From Aspidiotus rigidus (taxonomy: Eukaryota; Arthropoda; Insecta; Hemiptera; Diaspididae): a DNA stretch of 64,000 bases. Position 1 is the first letter of the stretch. Every line of letters begins with the position of its first letter. Below the pieces are notes generated by a model. The model searched no databases. It worked only from the letters and a program-made list of their open reading frames with translations, and was not told where the DNA came from. Made by a program: the position numbers and the translations under genes. The stretch is from assembly GCA_035079385.1 (NCBI GenBank), contig JAVHKY010000003.1, positions 19,503,001-19,567,000 of the forward strand. Direction: 5' to 3'. Below, piece after piece: positions 21,961 through 32,562 of this stretch.

Positions 21961-22903
21961 GATTTGGTATTGAGAATTGAAGGAAGCCTAGACTCAGTAT
22001 AAAGCTAGTATAAAGAAGGTGTGGGGAATGGGAAGAAGGGGAATAGCTAGAGTGGCTGACGTGCTAAAATTTCATCAGAGGAAAATATGAAGACATATAA
22101 AGAATTAAAAAGTTCATGAAGAAATGTTGACAATCCAAAATGTTGTACAATATCAGCTTAAGCGAATCTTCTTCTATTTGGAATCTAACGGGCAGATAAT
22201 AAAACATCTATCCGTCAGTCTCGTGAACAAGAGTAAGGTTGACGTAAGAATAAATTTAACTAAGGTTACAAGTCCTTGACGGATTGAACTAAAATAATAA
22301 GTGATTCTAATTGTCCATAGTCAAGCACTTATTTCGATTGAAGCCATCAGGAATTGCTGATCCGACATTGTATCACAAATGTTCGTTATCGTTCATACAT
22401 AACTTGTGACCGAAATTTGTAGGCAGCGAAAAAGGATTAATGAGAGGATTTGGGAGGAGATATTGAAAATGGGTTGATTATTCATTGCTATGGATTTCTT
22501 TTTTTGTTTATCAGTCGACTATTGCGGCAGCGATGAAACTGAAGTCAAAATTTGCAGATTCTTGACAGAAGGCCTAGACCTACTATGAGCCTAGTATAAT
22601 ATAGTTCGAGAGTCTACATTTTTCTTGACTTTTGAGGTATAACCCCCATAGAACAGGTTCCCTGTTAAAATGTCGACTCTCGAGCTATTATATGATAGGA
22701 GGGGGACTTGAAAAAATTTCGACTCTTGAGCTCAATATACATCATGTAACATATTTTTTCCTTGCTGCAAGTGGTCAATGGAAAAGACCCTGCGAGCATC
22801 AGCGGATGAAACGAGTTGGGTTCTTATGTTTTTGCTCAGCATTATAGAGGAAAGTAAAATATTATCATTTGATTGTTTTTTGTTTTGTTTTTCTTTTTTT
22901 CAG

Positions 22904-24092
22904 GGTCTTCCTGGTTATATTTCTTATCGCCACGTTGCGAAATACTCATGGCGAACGTTTCGACGACCTAGCGTATCTAGAGAGAAGTGTACCATTGAAC
23001 TTTATGATACCGAAAGAGTATAGCGCGAAATACGTCGATGTGATCGTATCTGAAAAAACTGCCTTCAAAGTTCCTTACGCCGAAAAACGGGAACAAATAA
23101 AACAATTTTTCTTAGGAGATAATTACCTTTTCTTCCCCGAAGGAGTTCAGGGGTGCCGTAAGCCAGTGCTCATGCGGAAACATCTGAGTGAAGTCTTCGC
23201 TGCGATACCTCATCGCGACAACTCCGAGTACGACTTACACTCTCTGGCGTTCAATGGTTACGACATAAGGTTTTCTTATTATCAGGTTAAAAACTGTCAG
23301 ATTACGAAGGCCTTCAGAAAGAAAGGTATTCCGATCGAAGATGTGAATGATCTAGTCGTTACTTTGGTATTTTTGTCGGAGAAAACTTCGAGCCAGTTCT
23401 GGCAAAAGTTGAACAGTTCAATTCTGGACGATGACGACATCGCCGCCATTGTCGACTCCAAAAAATCGGAACTGTTGCAAAAACTGGAAGAGAGCAAGGT
23501 TCATCCGATCGATTCTAATGGATTACTAGTGCAGCACATGCTCTACAACAGGATTCGTTTGGACGACGTAACTCTGCTATTGGTCATTTTGCAATATTTA
23601 GAACATCACAAGCTTAAGGTCAGTGAAGTTTTTTATGACGATAAGTTGCATAAATATTTTGAGGCCAAAGGTTTAGTGTCGAAAAGGAGATCTCTCGGAG
23701 ATAGGGTCGCTTTGGATAAACTCATGGAAGAACATGGTTTTAGTTACATCACTCTCGCTGCTATCTTAATCGTGAAAACTAATGGAACATATCCTCATAA
23801 CGCTGAATTTGCGAAATTTATTCGCGATGAAATCAACGCCATGTCGGGGAAAACGAATAGTAGGCGAACGACGTCGATTGTGAAAAATCGCTCTCGGGAT
23901 CAATTGATGACTGCAGAGATTGATGGAGAAAATCGCGTCACAAGACGCAGAGATCACATTCGTTCCGACGAAGACGAGGATGAATTTGAAGAAAGTTTGG
24001 ACGAAGACTTCGATTCCCGAGATAGAGAAAATCTGGAATCGATACTGAAGAAGAGGAAATACGCTGAAGAAAATGACTACATTGATATGTAG
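22904..24092 (+). CDS. Secreted protein of unrecognised family, exon 2 (copy 1)
   Basis: Main coding exon. The open frame extends back to an ATG at 22,869, but that ATG lies within the polypyrimidine tract and acceptor (TTTTTTTCAG, ending 22,903). Spliced from ATGAG at 18,415, the protein is 397 residues. Residues 1-18 (MRVFLVIFLIATLRNTHG) form a signal peptide, so it enters the secretory pathway. The mature part is mixed helical-looking and has only two cysteines (86 and 133, enough for one disulfide). NxS/T sites are near 172, 295 and 330. A basic stretch at about 320-355 contains RRR, and an acidic tail starts near 356 (SDEDEDEFEESLDEDFDSRD). No transmembrane segment follows the signal. 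I do not recognise the family. A secreted salivary, venom or gland product is possible but is inference. Confidence 0.85.
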
Positions 24093-24245
24093 TTGGTCAC
24101 TTGATTCTTAATTATGTCGTTTACAAATAAGTAAATCTACTAAAAATTTCGCGGAAAGAATTGATTTTTTTTTTTTTTAATGTTACCGTACTTCGAAAAA
24201 ACTCAAGCGCGGTGATTTTAACAATGTTCTAGAATTTGAAATGAA

Positions 24246-24261
24246 AATAAAACCAAATAAA
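24246..24261 (+). terminator. Two overlapping-range poly(A) signals, copy 1
   Basis: AATAAA at 24,246-24,251 and again at 24,256-24,261, about 155-170 bp after the stop codon of exon 2, followed by a GT-rich stretch. The same pair is kept in copy 2 at about 39,968-39,983. This gives the gene a plausible 3' UTR of about 190 bp. Confidence 0.6.
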
Positions 24262-24499
24262 ACCAGTTGGAGTATTTTGTATTACATGGGAAAGGTAATT
24301 GAAGATATGATTATACGTGCAACGTACATTAGAAGTATGACCATACACCCTCAAGCTTACGGATATTTTACCGACTTTTCTAATTAGAAAAGTGAGGTAT
24401 TACACCCGTAGCAAGGTCAACAGGGGGAGTGGGCAATGAACTTTCTCGACGTTTCAGGGGTCCTAGATCACAACTAGCATAAAAAAAAATTTCACGTTT

Positions 24500-24502
<3 letters not shown>

Positions 24503-24540
<38 letters not shown>
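24503..24540. repeat. (TA)n microsatellite
   Basis: An uninterrupted TA run of about 18 units inside copy A of the T-run-inserting element. The equivalent in copy B (54,605-54,628) is shorter and interrupted. Confidence 0.95.
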
Positions 24541-24541
<1 letters not shown>

Positions 24542-25489
24542 ATTTTTTTGTCCGCGGAACACCTCCGAAACTACCCGATGGATTTTTTTGTAACTTAGCC
24601 ATATTGTAGTAGTATATCTGAAGATGTGCACCTGCAATTTGTTTGAAAATCGGATGAGTAGTTCTCGAGAAATTTTCAATTTGTTGAGAAATTTTGCAGT
24701 ATTTCGAGTACCTTTTTGTCCGCGGAACTCCTCCGAAACTACCCGATGGATTTTTTTGTAACTCGGCCATATTGTAGTATTATATCTGAAGATGTGTACC
24801 TGCATTTTTTTTGAGGATCGGATGAGTAGTTCTCGAGAAATTTTTACTTTTGTTGAAAAATTTTTCACTATTACGAGTAGCTTCTTACGAATAGCTGCGA
24901 GTAGCTGCTTACGTTAGGAGAAGCGGATTTTCCTATACGTTTACCACTTTCGTTATCAGTACGTGTATTGTGATGAAGAACCTTTCATCATTCGACAGGT
25001 TCATTCTTTGTTCATTCTTTACCAAGGGTTCATTGGATTTTATTTCCGATGAAACCTTTTCGTTCAAATTTAGTACACTTGTATCTCGCTTCCCACAGCC
25101 CCTAGAGCGTTGAATTTTGTTTTGTCAAATTTTATTTGTTTTGTTAAATTTATTTTTGAACGGATAGTGGCAATGGCGAGTTGTTCATTTTTCTAGCTAT
25201 TTTTCATTATTATTAGTCATACTCGATAGTTTTTTTTTTTTTTTATTATTATTTTACGAGCATTATAAACTGCACGAGGGTTATTTGCTCGGCGTTACAA
25301 TCTTATTTTAGAACATTACTTGAATTAGGTTAAATTAGGTACGTATAGGTGGAATTGAAAGGCGATCGAACGGAATTTGTTGGTGAATTATATGAAGTTG
25401 TAGAATTGAGTGGTGCGTACTCGTAAATAAGTTAGGGTTGAGTCGATGGTTTCGGAGTTGTAGTGCTGCATTGATATTGGAAGATATAT

Positions 25490-25668
25490 TTAGGGAGGTT
25501 CGAGTGGGTTGCAGGACGGGGTATGAGAAAAAATGATCAACTGATAAATTTTCTTGGAGACAGTGAGGGCATGATGGAGGAGCGAGATTAGTGAGAAGAT
25601 AAGTATGAGTAAGACGAGTGTGGCCTATTCGCAGCCGAGCTAAAATGACCTCCTCTTGCCTTGAATTT
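25490..25668 (-). pseudogene. LINE ORF2 C-terminus relic inside the 2.36-kb element
   Basis: On the minus strand EEVILARLRIGHTRLTHTYL followed by a stretch with CPHC and LSVDHFF is the post-RNase H, cysteine-containing C-terminal block found in RNase H-bearing LINEs of the I group. It is preceded upstream, in the minus direction, by the RNase H relic at 26,314-26,015. Between them lies a 330-bp interruption that starts with another copy of the ACCGAxTTTTCTA end motif (about 26,005). The equivalent relic in copy B is at about 55,430-55,605. Confidence 0.75.
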
Positions 25669-26014
25669 CGTTGGGATGAGGACCAAAATGTGGGTTCACG
25701 TTTTATTTTTCTTAATTTGTTATTCGACTGATTTTAGTGAAAACCTTGAGTTTGAATGATTAAGTACAATTTTTTAATCTTCATCAAGTGTGCTGATGCG
25801 AGACTACCTGGGTGATTTCACTCTTAATTAATAATTGATTTATTTGTCATTTTTTCATGTATGGGTACATAATTAATTGTGGTTCATAGTTGATTTGAGG
25901 TGTCAAAAGAGATGGAAAGATTATTTTCAATTTGGACTGGCTTTTTTGAGTGAGATTTGAGATTAGACTAACGAGTAAACCGGGCTTGGGTGCTATATAT
26001 TTTTACCGAATTTT

Positions 26015-26314
26015 CTAGCTAGAAAAGTGAGGTATTTTGTTAATACGTTCGGAATGGTTGAAGCGTGAGGGAAGGAATGAGGGGTTGACTATTGGGTGAT
26101 TGGTTGCTTCTTTCGTTTCGACATCGATTTTTTTAGTTTTTCGGGATCTCGTTGTAGCTGGATTCCCAGATGAAGAATTTTGGGGTGGAGTGTGCATAGA
26201 AAATGGTGATATGATAGCGTGAAGGCAATTTATGAGTGCACGAGAGGAATAGCAGCTCGAGATAGCTTTAAGAGATGCCAGGAATCGGAAGTGATAAAGA
26301 ATTGAACCACTCAT
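26015..26314 (-). pseudogene. RNase H domain relic of an I-group LINE
   Basis: An open minus-strand frame of 99 codons kept in both copies of the host element. It contains RFLASLKAISSCYSSRALIN (the DSLASLKAI-type helix of LINE RNase H) and KIDVETKEATNHP (the KVDxLAKEA-type block). Between them the reading is in another frame (KFFIWESSYNEIPKN, the WVPSHxGIPGN-type block). So it is a frameshifted RNase H relic, not a functional gene, and probably hitchhiked with the mobile element. Confidence 0.6.
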
Positions 26315-26869
26315 CCTAATATACAGTATACTAGACTAATAATATGCTAAGAATAAGGTGTGGGAAAAAATGATTGTAGAGCTCTTTTTTATTAGAAACC
26401 ACTGTTATAGCCTCGTAGCAGTTTGGACAGGGGGAGGGGGAGGGGTTTTTCTGGAGACGTTTTGTAGGTTTTAGATGACTCTTAGCCTAAATTATAACAA
26501 AATTCAGGTTTCCTTATTGGATTATAGGTATTTTTACTCTGTAATCTGTTGATGTGACATCGTAGTGATAGAATTTATAAACTGAGTTTTATTGTTTATT
26601 CTACAAATGTTTGACATGATTGACAGGTCATTGGTATTTAATTAAGAGAGAGGGAGTGACTCTCTCAATGTTTTTTGCATTGTGGGAAGAAAAGTCGTGT
26701 ACTACTCACGCGACTGCGTGAGTGTTTTTCATTTTACGTATGGAATCTGAAACAAAATGGCACCTGCTTTCTTATTTTTATGTGCATTTGTATCTTTCAA
26801 GGCGGTCTAAGCACCCATCTCTCTTATACATGACCAAACCGCAGTCAAATTCCCGCCAGCTTTTAATGC

Positions 26870-27145
26870 AGCAAAAAAAATGGAAAAATTTTGACTTTCG
26901 AGCTATATATGATAGGAGGGGGACTTAGAAAAATGTAGACTCTCAAACTATATTATATGTAGTACGCTTATACGAGTAGGTCTACCCTTCTTTAGACTAG
27001 CTTTATCTAGGTCTAGGCTTCATTGAATTTTCAATACCAAATCCCATTTGACTCATAAAACAGGTTCCCTGCGTTCCTTGTTTAACTTCGTTAAGGAAGC
27101 TGTCGTTTTTTCTAAGTCCCCCATATATTGCTCGAGAGTCGAAAT
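26870..27145. repeat. Minisatellite element fragment between unique sequence and gypsy relic, copy 1
   Basis: One 45-bp unit (GAGCTATATATGATAGGAGG), a TAGGCTTATACGAGTAGGTC block, then ACTCATAAAACAGGTTCCCT and CTTCGTTAAGGAAGCTGTCG followed by a T run. Copy 2 has the same piece at 41,540-41,820 but with about 1.3 kb more to its left. Confidence 0.75.
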
Positions 27146-27149
27146 ATAA

Positions 27150-27620
27150 TTCTTCATACGTTGCTTATTTTTCTATGTATTCTCCAGAACTTTTTTTCTC
27201 GATGGTCCCTAATTTCTCCAAAGCAATGCTGGAATCATGGTAGGTAGCTGTCATTTCATTAGTAATGCGGCCGGGCTATAACCTGAATGGTTCGGTGTGG
27301 CTCGTTATAGAAGAAGTGCTTCTAGGGGAGACTTTGAATCAAATGCTCTCTTGGTAATTTTCACTGCAAATCCAGTGAGGCCATTTGACTGCAGGTATGA
27401 CGATCTCGAAGTCAAAACTTTCGGCGAACTGCTTCACTTCTGCTGAGACAAGTTGGCTGCCATCGTCTATGTACAAAGTATGAGGTATGCCATATCTACT
27501 AAATATTGATTCCAGACTGTTGACTACGACATGTGAGGTGAGACGCATCAGGTTAGCGATTTCGCTGTATTTTGAATAGTAATCAATGACAACATGTAGG
27601 AAGATATCTGTCCCTTTCCA
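27150..27620 (-). pseudogene. Ty3/gypsy-type integrase relic, copy 1
   Basis: Minus strand. HVVVNSLESIFSRYGIPHTL and YIDDGSQLVSAEVKQFAESF (about 27,550-27,400) belong to the integrase core; the D in DDGSQ is one of the catalytic acidic residues. IVIPAVKWPH continues it. Further on PLEALLLYRATPNHSGYSPA (about 27,330-27,270) is the block that follows the core in gypsy-like integrases. The upstream N-terminal part was separated by the PLE pair that begins at about 27,622 and is visible only beside copy 2 (45,077-45,260). Stops and frameshifts make it dead. Confidence 0.8.
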
Positions 27621-27829
27621 ACGACGACATACTCAAAAGAGTAAAACGGACGGAGTAATTTAAATAGAGCCACAGAAATGCAAGTACACCAGAGCGCTTT
27701 CGATTAATAAACTATTGTCAACGGGGATGTGAAAGCAACTGAACCAACTCCGGCCGGCAACAAAAAACTACCGAGGAAATCATGACTGAACTAGCGAGTC
27801 ATCACAATGTGAATCCTACTCGTAAACTA

Positions 27830-28985
27830 GTTCAATCGACCCCTCATCAGGTATGTATCTGTTGAGCACATTTAGGTTGTCGTTATTCAGATGGCGAATA
27901 ATTTCAATGTGTTCTAGCGCGGTACGTCTGAAAAACGAGGACTCGCTATTAAGGAGGACTCCGATCCCTCGTTGAAACCATGGCCAGCGGTAATAAGATG
28001 GTCCGCAAATACCGAATCACCCAATTTCTTCTTTTCCCACGCCTTCCTATGCTCATCTATTCTAATTTTGAGCTGACGTCCAGTCTCACCTATATAGACA
28101 CCATTACAGTCATTCCACTCCATTTTGTAAACCCCACTTCTTTCGACCAGTGGGATGGGGTCCTTTTACTTGACGAACAAACTTCTTACAGTGTTGAGAT
28201 GTAATACAGTGGTCGAAACCCAAATGGGCGGAGGACACGACCTAACTGGGAAGAAAATTTTCCCAAAAACGGGAGCCTAATCCAACGTTTTCTACTAATT
28301 GACGACGGATTGCGGGGGAGGGAGGTTGTGGAATCAAGGCTTTTCCCAGTCAATGATTACTTCCAACATGAATTTGATCGAAAGGTACAAACTGTTGAGA
28401 TGCCTGAGAAACTCCAAAAGGAGGTCTCGGTGACCGGTCCACGTACACAACACATCGTCGACGTACCTGTGCCAATAATATATGTGACCCAAAAACCCCT
28501 GACCAGAGGAGAATTAGACATGAAAACCTTCGAGATGAGGGAACCCTTAGAAGAGCCAATAGGGTTACCTACCTCCTCAGGAAATTCGAAAGATTTGCCT
28601 CTAAATTTGCAAAAGTTGGGAGGCCAACAAATACTAAGTAAATTGAAAAATTCTGCCAATTCTTCCTGGCAGATATTAGATTGGACCAAGAGGTCTCCCA
28701 TATGTTGATGGCAGTAGCTCTAGGGATACTCGGAAATAAGCCGACTACGTCAAAAGAGCATATGGTTGAATCAGGCGGAAGAATGTCATCTTTAAGCTTA
28801 TTAGCCAGAGAGACCGAATTCTTCACAGAATAGGATGGATGACTCAAATTCACTCTAGATTTGAACCAACGGTCCAAAAATTTTGCCAAGAAGTACGTAG
28901 GGGCAGACACAAAGGAAACGACCGGCCGCATCGGGGTATCCTTCTTGTGAACCTTAGGTGGTATTGTCACAGTATTGAATTCCAA
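27830..28985 (-). pseudogene. PLE minus-strand copy: RT and GIY-YIG with internal deletion
   Basis: From 28,985 leftward: PKVHKKDTPMRPVVSFVSAP, FLDRWFKSRVNLSHPSYSVK and CSFDVVGLFPSIPRATAIN (RT fingers to motif A), LAEFFNLLSICWPPNFCKFR, EFPEEVGNPIGSSKGSLISK, then the YVDD box at 28,465-28,454 after frameshifts. After KFMLE the coding jumps to a GKSLDSTTSLPRNP-type stretch, so about 300 bp (including the IYRKDTSTD block) are deleted. The same deletion is in copy 2, so it predates the duplication. GVYIGETGRQLKIRIDEHRK (about 28,100) and DHLITAGHGF are the GIY-YIG domain. 3' end near 27,622. Confidence 0.82.
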
Positions 28986-30487
28986 ATATCCTTAGCTCTT
29001 TCGGCCCATAACAAAAGAACTATCGCAAGAGGTGACCCATACTGCCGCTAAAAGTAAAATGTTGAGGGTGCGACAACGCTGCCTTAATCTTTCTTGGGCT
29101 GCTGCTAGCTAAAGAAGAAGGCTAATAAAAGTGGCCCGTTCGAGAGACAGCCTCGTGACGGGATATCATTCGACATCGTGGTCCAGCGCCGGTATAATTG
29201 ATATGGATGATACGTAAAATACGTTTAATTCCTGAATTATGCTTTTATTTCGATTCAATTATTTAAGCTATTTGAGCTAAATTTCTCGAGTTCGGAATAG
29301 GTATACGGATGATTTACTGCGCGCAGTTTTAAAGAAGATTTGCGAGATTGAGTCATAGTATGCTGTTCATCGGTCTAACAAGATTATGAGATCGTAGGCC
29401 AAGCGATTAACAAACCGATCTAGATAGAATGTAAATTTGCTGCGACCGATGACAGGGAGAAAGAAGACAAGAAAATTAACGGTAAAAATATCTAACTTAT
29501 ACCTTTGTATTCGAACTCGAGTTGACTAAAAAAAAATATTCTGACGTCGTATTTTGTTGGGTCATATTTGCTAGATCGTATGAATACGATCAAGATGAGC
29601 TAAACCAGGCAACATTCAAAAGATTGCTTTACGAATTATTAGAAGCGAGTTGAAAAGTTTTGTGACGATATACGAGCCTTGACGTTTCTCCTACGTTTTA
29701 TACGCTATGGTTATTACTTTGGTGCACGGGTACGGTTGTGCACTACGTGTACTACTACTCGCAGACAATATTGAAATGAAACATTGATCACGGTTCGATC
29801 TCTCTTAACCCTGGGTTTTCTATATAAGTTGATTAAGTATAAAGTATTTGTATGATCAACTTATTCGATATTTTATTCTGGTTCTTCTCTCCTGGATCTT
29901 ATGATAGCTCTGCTACCATTTCGGGAAAATGTGGGCCTAGAAAATTCCCTCAGCTAGAGTGCGCGTAAAAGTGGAAGCGTGCGAAGTTTGGAAGAAATAA
30001 ATTTCACAAATTAACCTACAGACAAATTTTATTATTTAATAAAATCACAAATTCGAAAACGAGAGGTCGTAGTTGAGTCCGACGTCTGGCGGAGTCCTTT
30101 GAATCATGGCGTACCTGACGGACAGAGGAAAAATACACTATCCGTCAGTCTCATAGAGAGTGAGGAAACGATTTGTAATAATATAACGAGCAAGACGAAG
30201 ATTGAGGGAGAGAGTCGAACCAGAATAATTCGTAGATTATAAAGATCGAAGAAGTACTCACTTGATTTGCCGTTGCAGGAACGAGGAAAAACGTGTTCAC
30301 GGAATTTTCGTCCGACATTTCGTTCAGATTTTTGTTCAGTTTCTCAGTTACAAAATCTTCGTAATCGAGAAAGCTTTGCATAAAGCGAACTTAATAAAAT
30401 TTCCATGACAGTTCATTGACCTTGGCCTTGACATTCGACTACGAGTCGAAGTCGATAAAATCGTGCAATTTGCAAAATGCAAGATTT
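28962..30487. other. 1.5-kb copy-1-specific insertion in the PLE, content unrecognised
   Basis: The empty equivalent in copy 2 reads ACCTCAGGTAGCCCATACAA (about 43,592). Here the left side stops at ACCTTAGGT (to about 28,961) and the right side resumes AGCCTATACAAGAGG (from 30,488). I find no terminal inverted repeat or clear target duplication. It holds AT-rich DNA, a CTATCCGTCAGTCTC word also present in intron 1 (about 22,207), and one exon-like frame at 30,262-30,381. Confidence 0.65.
30262..30381 (-). CDS. Possible exon fragment with GTGAGT donor, family unknown
   Basis: The minus-strand frame MQSFLDYEDFVTEKLNKNLN, then EMSDENSVNTFFLVPATANQ, ends at a good 5' splice site GTGAGT (about 30,261-30,256). 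Composition is protein-like (charged and hydrophobic alternation, no repeats), and it stands out from the surrounding AT-rich DNA. I do not recognise a family. It lies in the 1.5-kb segment inserted in a PLE, so it could be a captured host exon. With only 40 residues, chance cannot be excluded. Confidence 0.25.
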
Positions 30488-30634
30488 TCGACAGTAGCCT
30501 ATACAAGAGGGGCGGCACAGGGTCGGGCTCAAGAAGTAATCTTTAAGCGAAGGGGTTTTGATAATAAATTCACAGTTGTTTATTACGCGTCTAACTTCTT
30601 TGACGTGATTTGGAAAGTTGAAATCCGCATTTTC

Positions 30635-31735
30635 CTTGGCCTCTCAACTTTTTCAAATTTGAAGGCAAATTTTTCGAATTTCCTGAGGAGGTAGGTATCC
30701 CTATTGGCTCTCCTCTGGGTTCCCTCATCTCGGAGGTTTTCATATCTAAATTTGAGCTCGACCTCTTTTCCTCTGGTCAGGGGTTTTTGGGTCATATATA
30801 TAATTGGCACACGTACGTCGACGATGTGTTGTGTACGTGGACCGATCACCGAGATCTCCTTTTGGAGTTTCTCATGTATCTCAACAGTTTGTATCTTTCG
30901 ATCAAATTCACGTTGGAAGTAGGCGGTTCATGTATAAATTTTTTGGATCTTATTATCTTTAATAGAGACGGTGTCCATGAATTCGCCATATATAGAAAAG
31001 ACACCTCGACAGATATTACTGTCTACGGTAGATCTTTCTGCCCTATTGCTTATAAATGTGCCGGTTTTGATGGTTATATCCATCGGTTGACCAGTATTCC
31101 TCCGGGTCAGCTCGCTTTTCAACAGGAGCTTTTGACTGTAAAGCACGTGGCCAGAGTGAACGAGGTCAGCTTGCATATTGACTTGATGGTCCATAGGAAA
31201 AAACCTTGATTCCTCTACCTCCCAACCCCTCAATCCAGCGTCAAATAGTAGAAAACGTTGGATTAGGCTCCCGTTTTTGGGAAAATTCTTTTCCCTGTTA
31301 GGTCGTGTCCTCCGCTCATTTGGGTTTTGCCCAGTGTGTTACAATCTCAACACTGTAAAAAGCCTGTTCGTCAAGTTAAAGGACCCCATCCCACTGGTCG
31401 AAAGAAGCGGGGTTTACAAAGTGGAGTGTAATGATTGTAATGGAATCTACATAGGTGAGACTGGACGTCAGCTCAAAATTAGAATATATGAGCATAGGAA
31501 GGCGTGGGAAAAGAAGAAATTGGGTGATTCGGTATTTGCGGACCATCTTATTACCACTGGCCATAGTTTCAAGGAGGGATCGGAGTCCCTCCTTCATAAA
31601 GAGTCTTCGTTTTTCAGACGTAACGCGCTAGAACACATTGATATTATTCGCCATCTGAATAACGACAACCTAAATGTGCTCAACAGGTACATACCTGAGG
31701 AGGGGTTGACTGAACTAGTTTACAAGTAGGATTCA
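30635..31735 (+). pseudogene. PLE plus-strand copy, 5'-truncated: RT palm to GIY-YIG
   Basis: Starts within the RT palm (EFPEEVGIPIGSPLGSLISE, about 30,675-30,735). The YVDD box is at 30,814-30,825 (HTYVDDVLCTWTDHRDLLLE). NFLDLIIFNRDGVHEFAIYR and KDTSTDITVYGRSFCPIAYK follow in the open frame 30,787-31,209. A small deletion near 31,203 shifts frame. The open frame 31,277-31,729 (150 codons) carries the endonuclease: SGVYKVECNDCNGIYIGETG, IRIYEHRKAWEKKK, ADHLITTGHSF with the CCHH residues, and LNRYIPEEGLTELVY. The first catalytic Asp (motif A) is missing because of 5' truncation, so RT is dead, but the GIY-YIG part looks intact. Confidence 0.85.
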
Positions 31736-32417
31736 CATTGTGATGACTCGCTAGTTCAGTCATGATTTCCTCGGTAGTTTTTTGTTGCCGGCCGGAGTTG
31801 GTTCAGTTGCTTTCACGTCCTCGTTGACAATTATGGTTTATTAATCGAAAGCGCTGCTCGTATTTTCATCAATAGAATAATATGTCGATCGAAGACCGAA
31901 AGAAAGATCTCGGTGAATGCTGGAATGTTGCGAATGTATAGCTGTTGCTTTGCCGATTAATTTATGCAGTAACAGCTTGCAGGTTATACTTAATGGCTTT
32001 TTGATGATGATCTTCGTTGAAGAAAATGACGTCCCAAAAATATCCGAAACGATTTATTCTAATGATTGACATTTGTTGCCTATATATCGTTTATTGTTTA
32101 CCCGTCAAAAAAGCAATGCCCAATGCCCCTCACTCAACCTCGTTACAATTTTTCTTTCTGCGAATCAACTACATTATCAAAAGACTAGCGTGCGACGTCT
32201 ACCTTTCTCTTTTGAAGTGTATCTATCATTAAAGGACTTCTGAATTTAAATATTTAAAATTCATACCTGCAAATAAAATCCATTTTCTTGATTCACAAGT
32301 CAAATCAAAGCAGCCAAAATATACCATAAAAAGTGTAAACAAGCAAATATCAAGGCCCTCTCTCACCAACGTTTCTCTTCTTTTCCTACGAACAATGATT
32401 TTGCCCCTAACTAAGCT

Positions 32418-32562
<145 letters not shown>

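Larger units (their letters stand above)
18420..22903 (+). other. Intron 1 of secreted-protein gene, copy 1
   Basis: A 4,484-bp intron with GTAAGT donor and a pyrimidine-rich acceptor ending CAG (about 22,870-22,903). Its middle part (about 19,290-21,960) is filled with decayed copies of the minisatellite-bearing element and a LINE 3' tail. The parts near both splice sites look unique. Confidence 0.6.
24370..26725. mobile_element. 2.36-kb T-run-inserting element (Helentron/Helitron-like?), copy A
   Basis: Exact borders come from the empty site in duplication copy 2 (GATATTTTCATTTTACG at about 40,085). Here TTTT (24,366-24,369) is followed by ACCGACTTTTC..., and the element ends ...GACTGCGTGAGTGT before TTTT (26,726-26,729). 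Near the left end is a perfect 20-bp palindrome ACTTTTCTAATTAGAAAAGT; near the right end is the hairpin ACTCACGC-GACT-GCGTGAGT. A second, 2.18-kb copy lies at 54,472-56,654, also between T runs. Copy A carries an extra tandem unit of about 170 bp (24,545-24,880). It contains a LINE relic and a (TA)n tract but no Rep/helicase frame, so it is non-autonomous. Class is inferred from T-T insertion and terminal hairpins. Confidence 0.75.
27622..31855. mobile_element. Head-to-head inverted Penelope-like pair, copy 1 (right end cut by the duplication junction)
   Basis: The left end CAACGACGACATACTC (about 27,622) is a PLE 3' end on the minus strand; coding runs leftward from about 30,620. From about 30,635 a second PLE copy runs rightward on the plus strand to its 3' region at 31,855, where the tandem-duplication junction cuts it. 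The minus copy is interrupted by about 1.5 kb of unrelated DNA (28,962-30,487), absent from the equivalent place in copy 2 (about 43,604). Confidence 0.82.

Noticed and set aside
22869..22903. ATG at 22,869 as the true start of the secreted protein
   Set aside because: It lies in a pyrimidine-rich stretch ending in CAG and would add MIVFCFVFLFF. Splicing from ATGAG at 18,415 gives a better signal peptide in exact phase in both copies.
23297..23497. Minus-strand frames at 23,297-23,497 and 23,766-23,957 (and copies at 39,019 and 39,488)
   Set aside because: Antisense shadows of exon 2.
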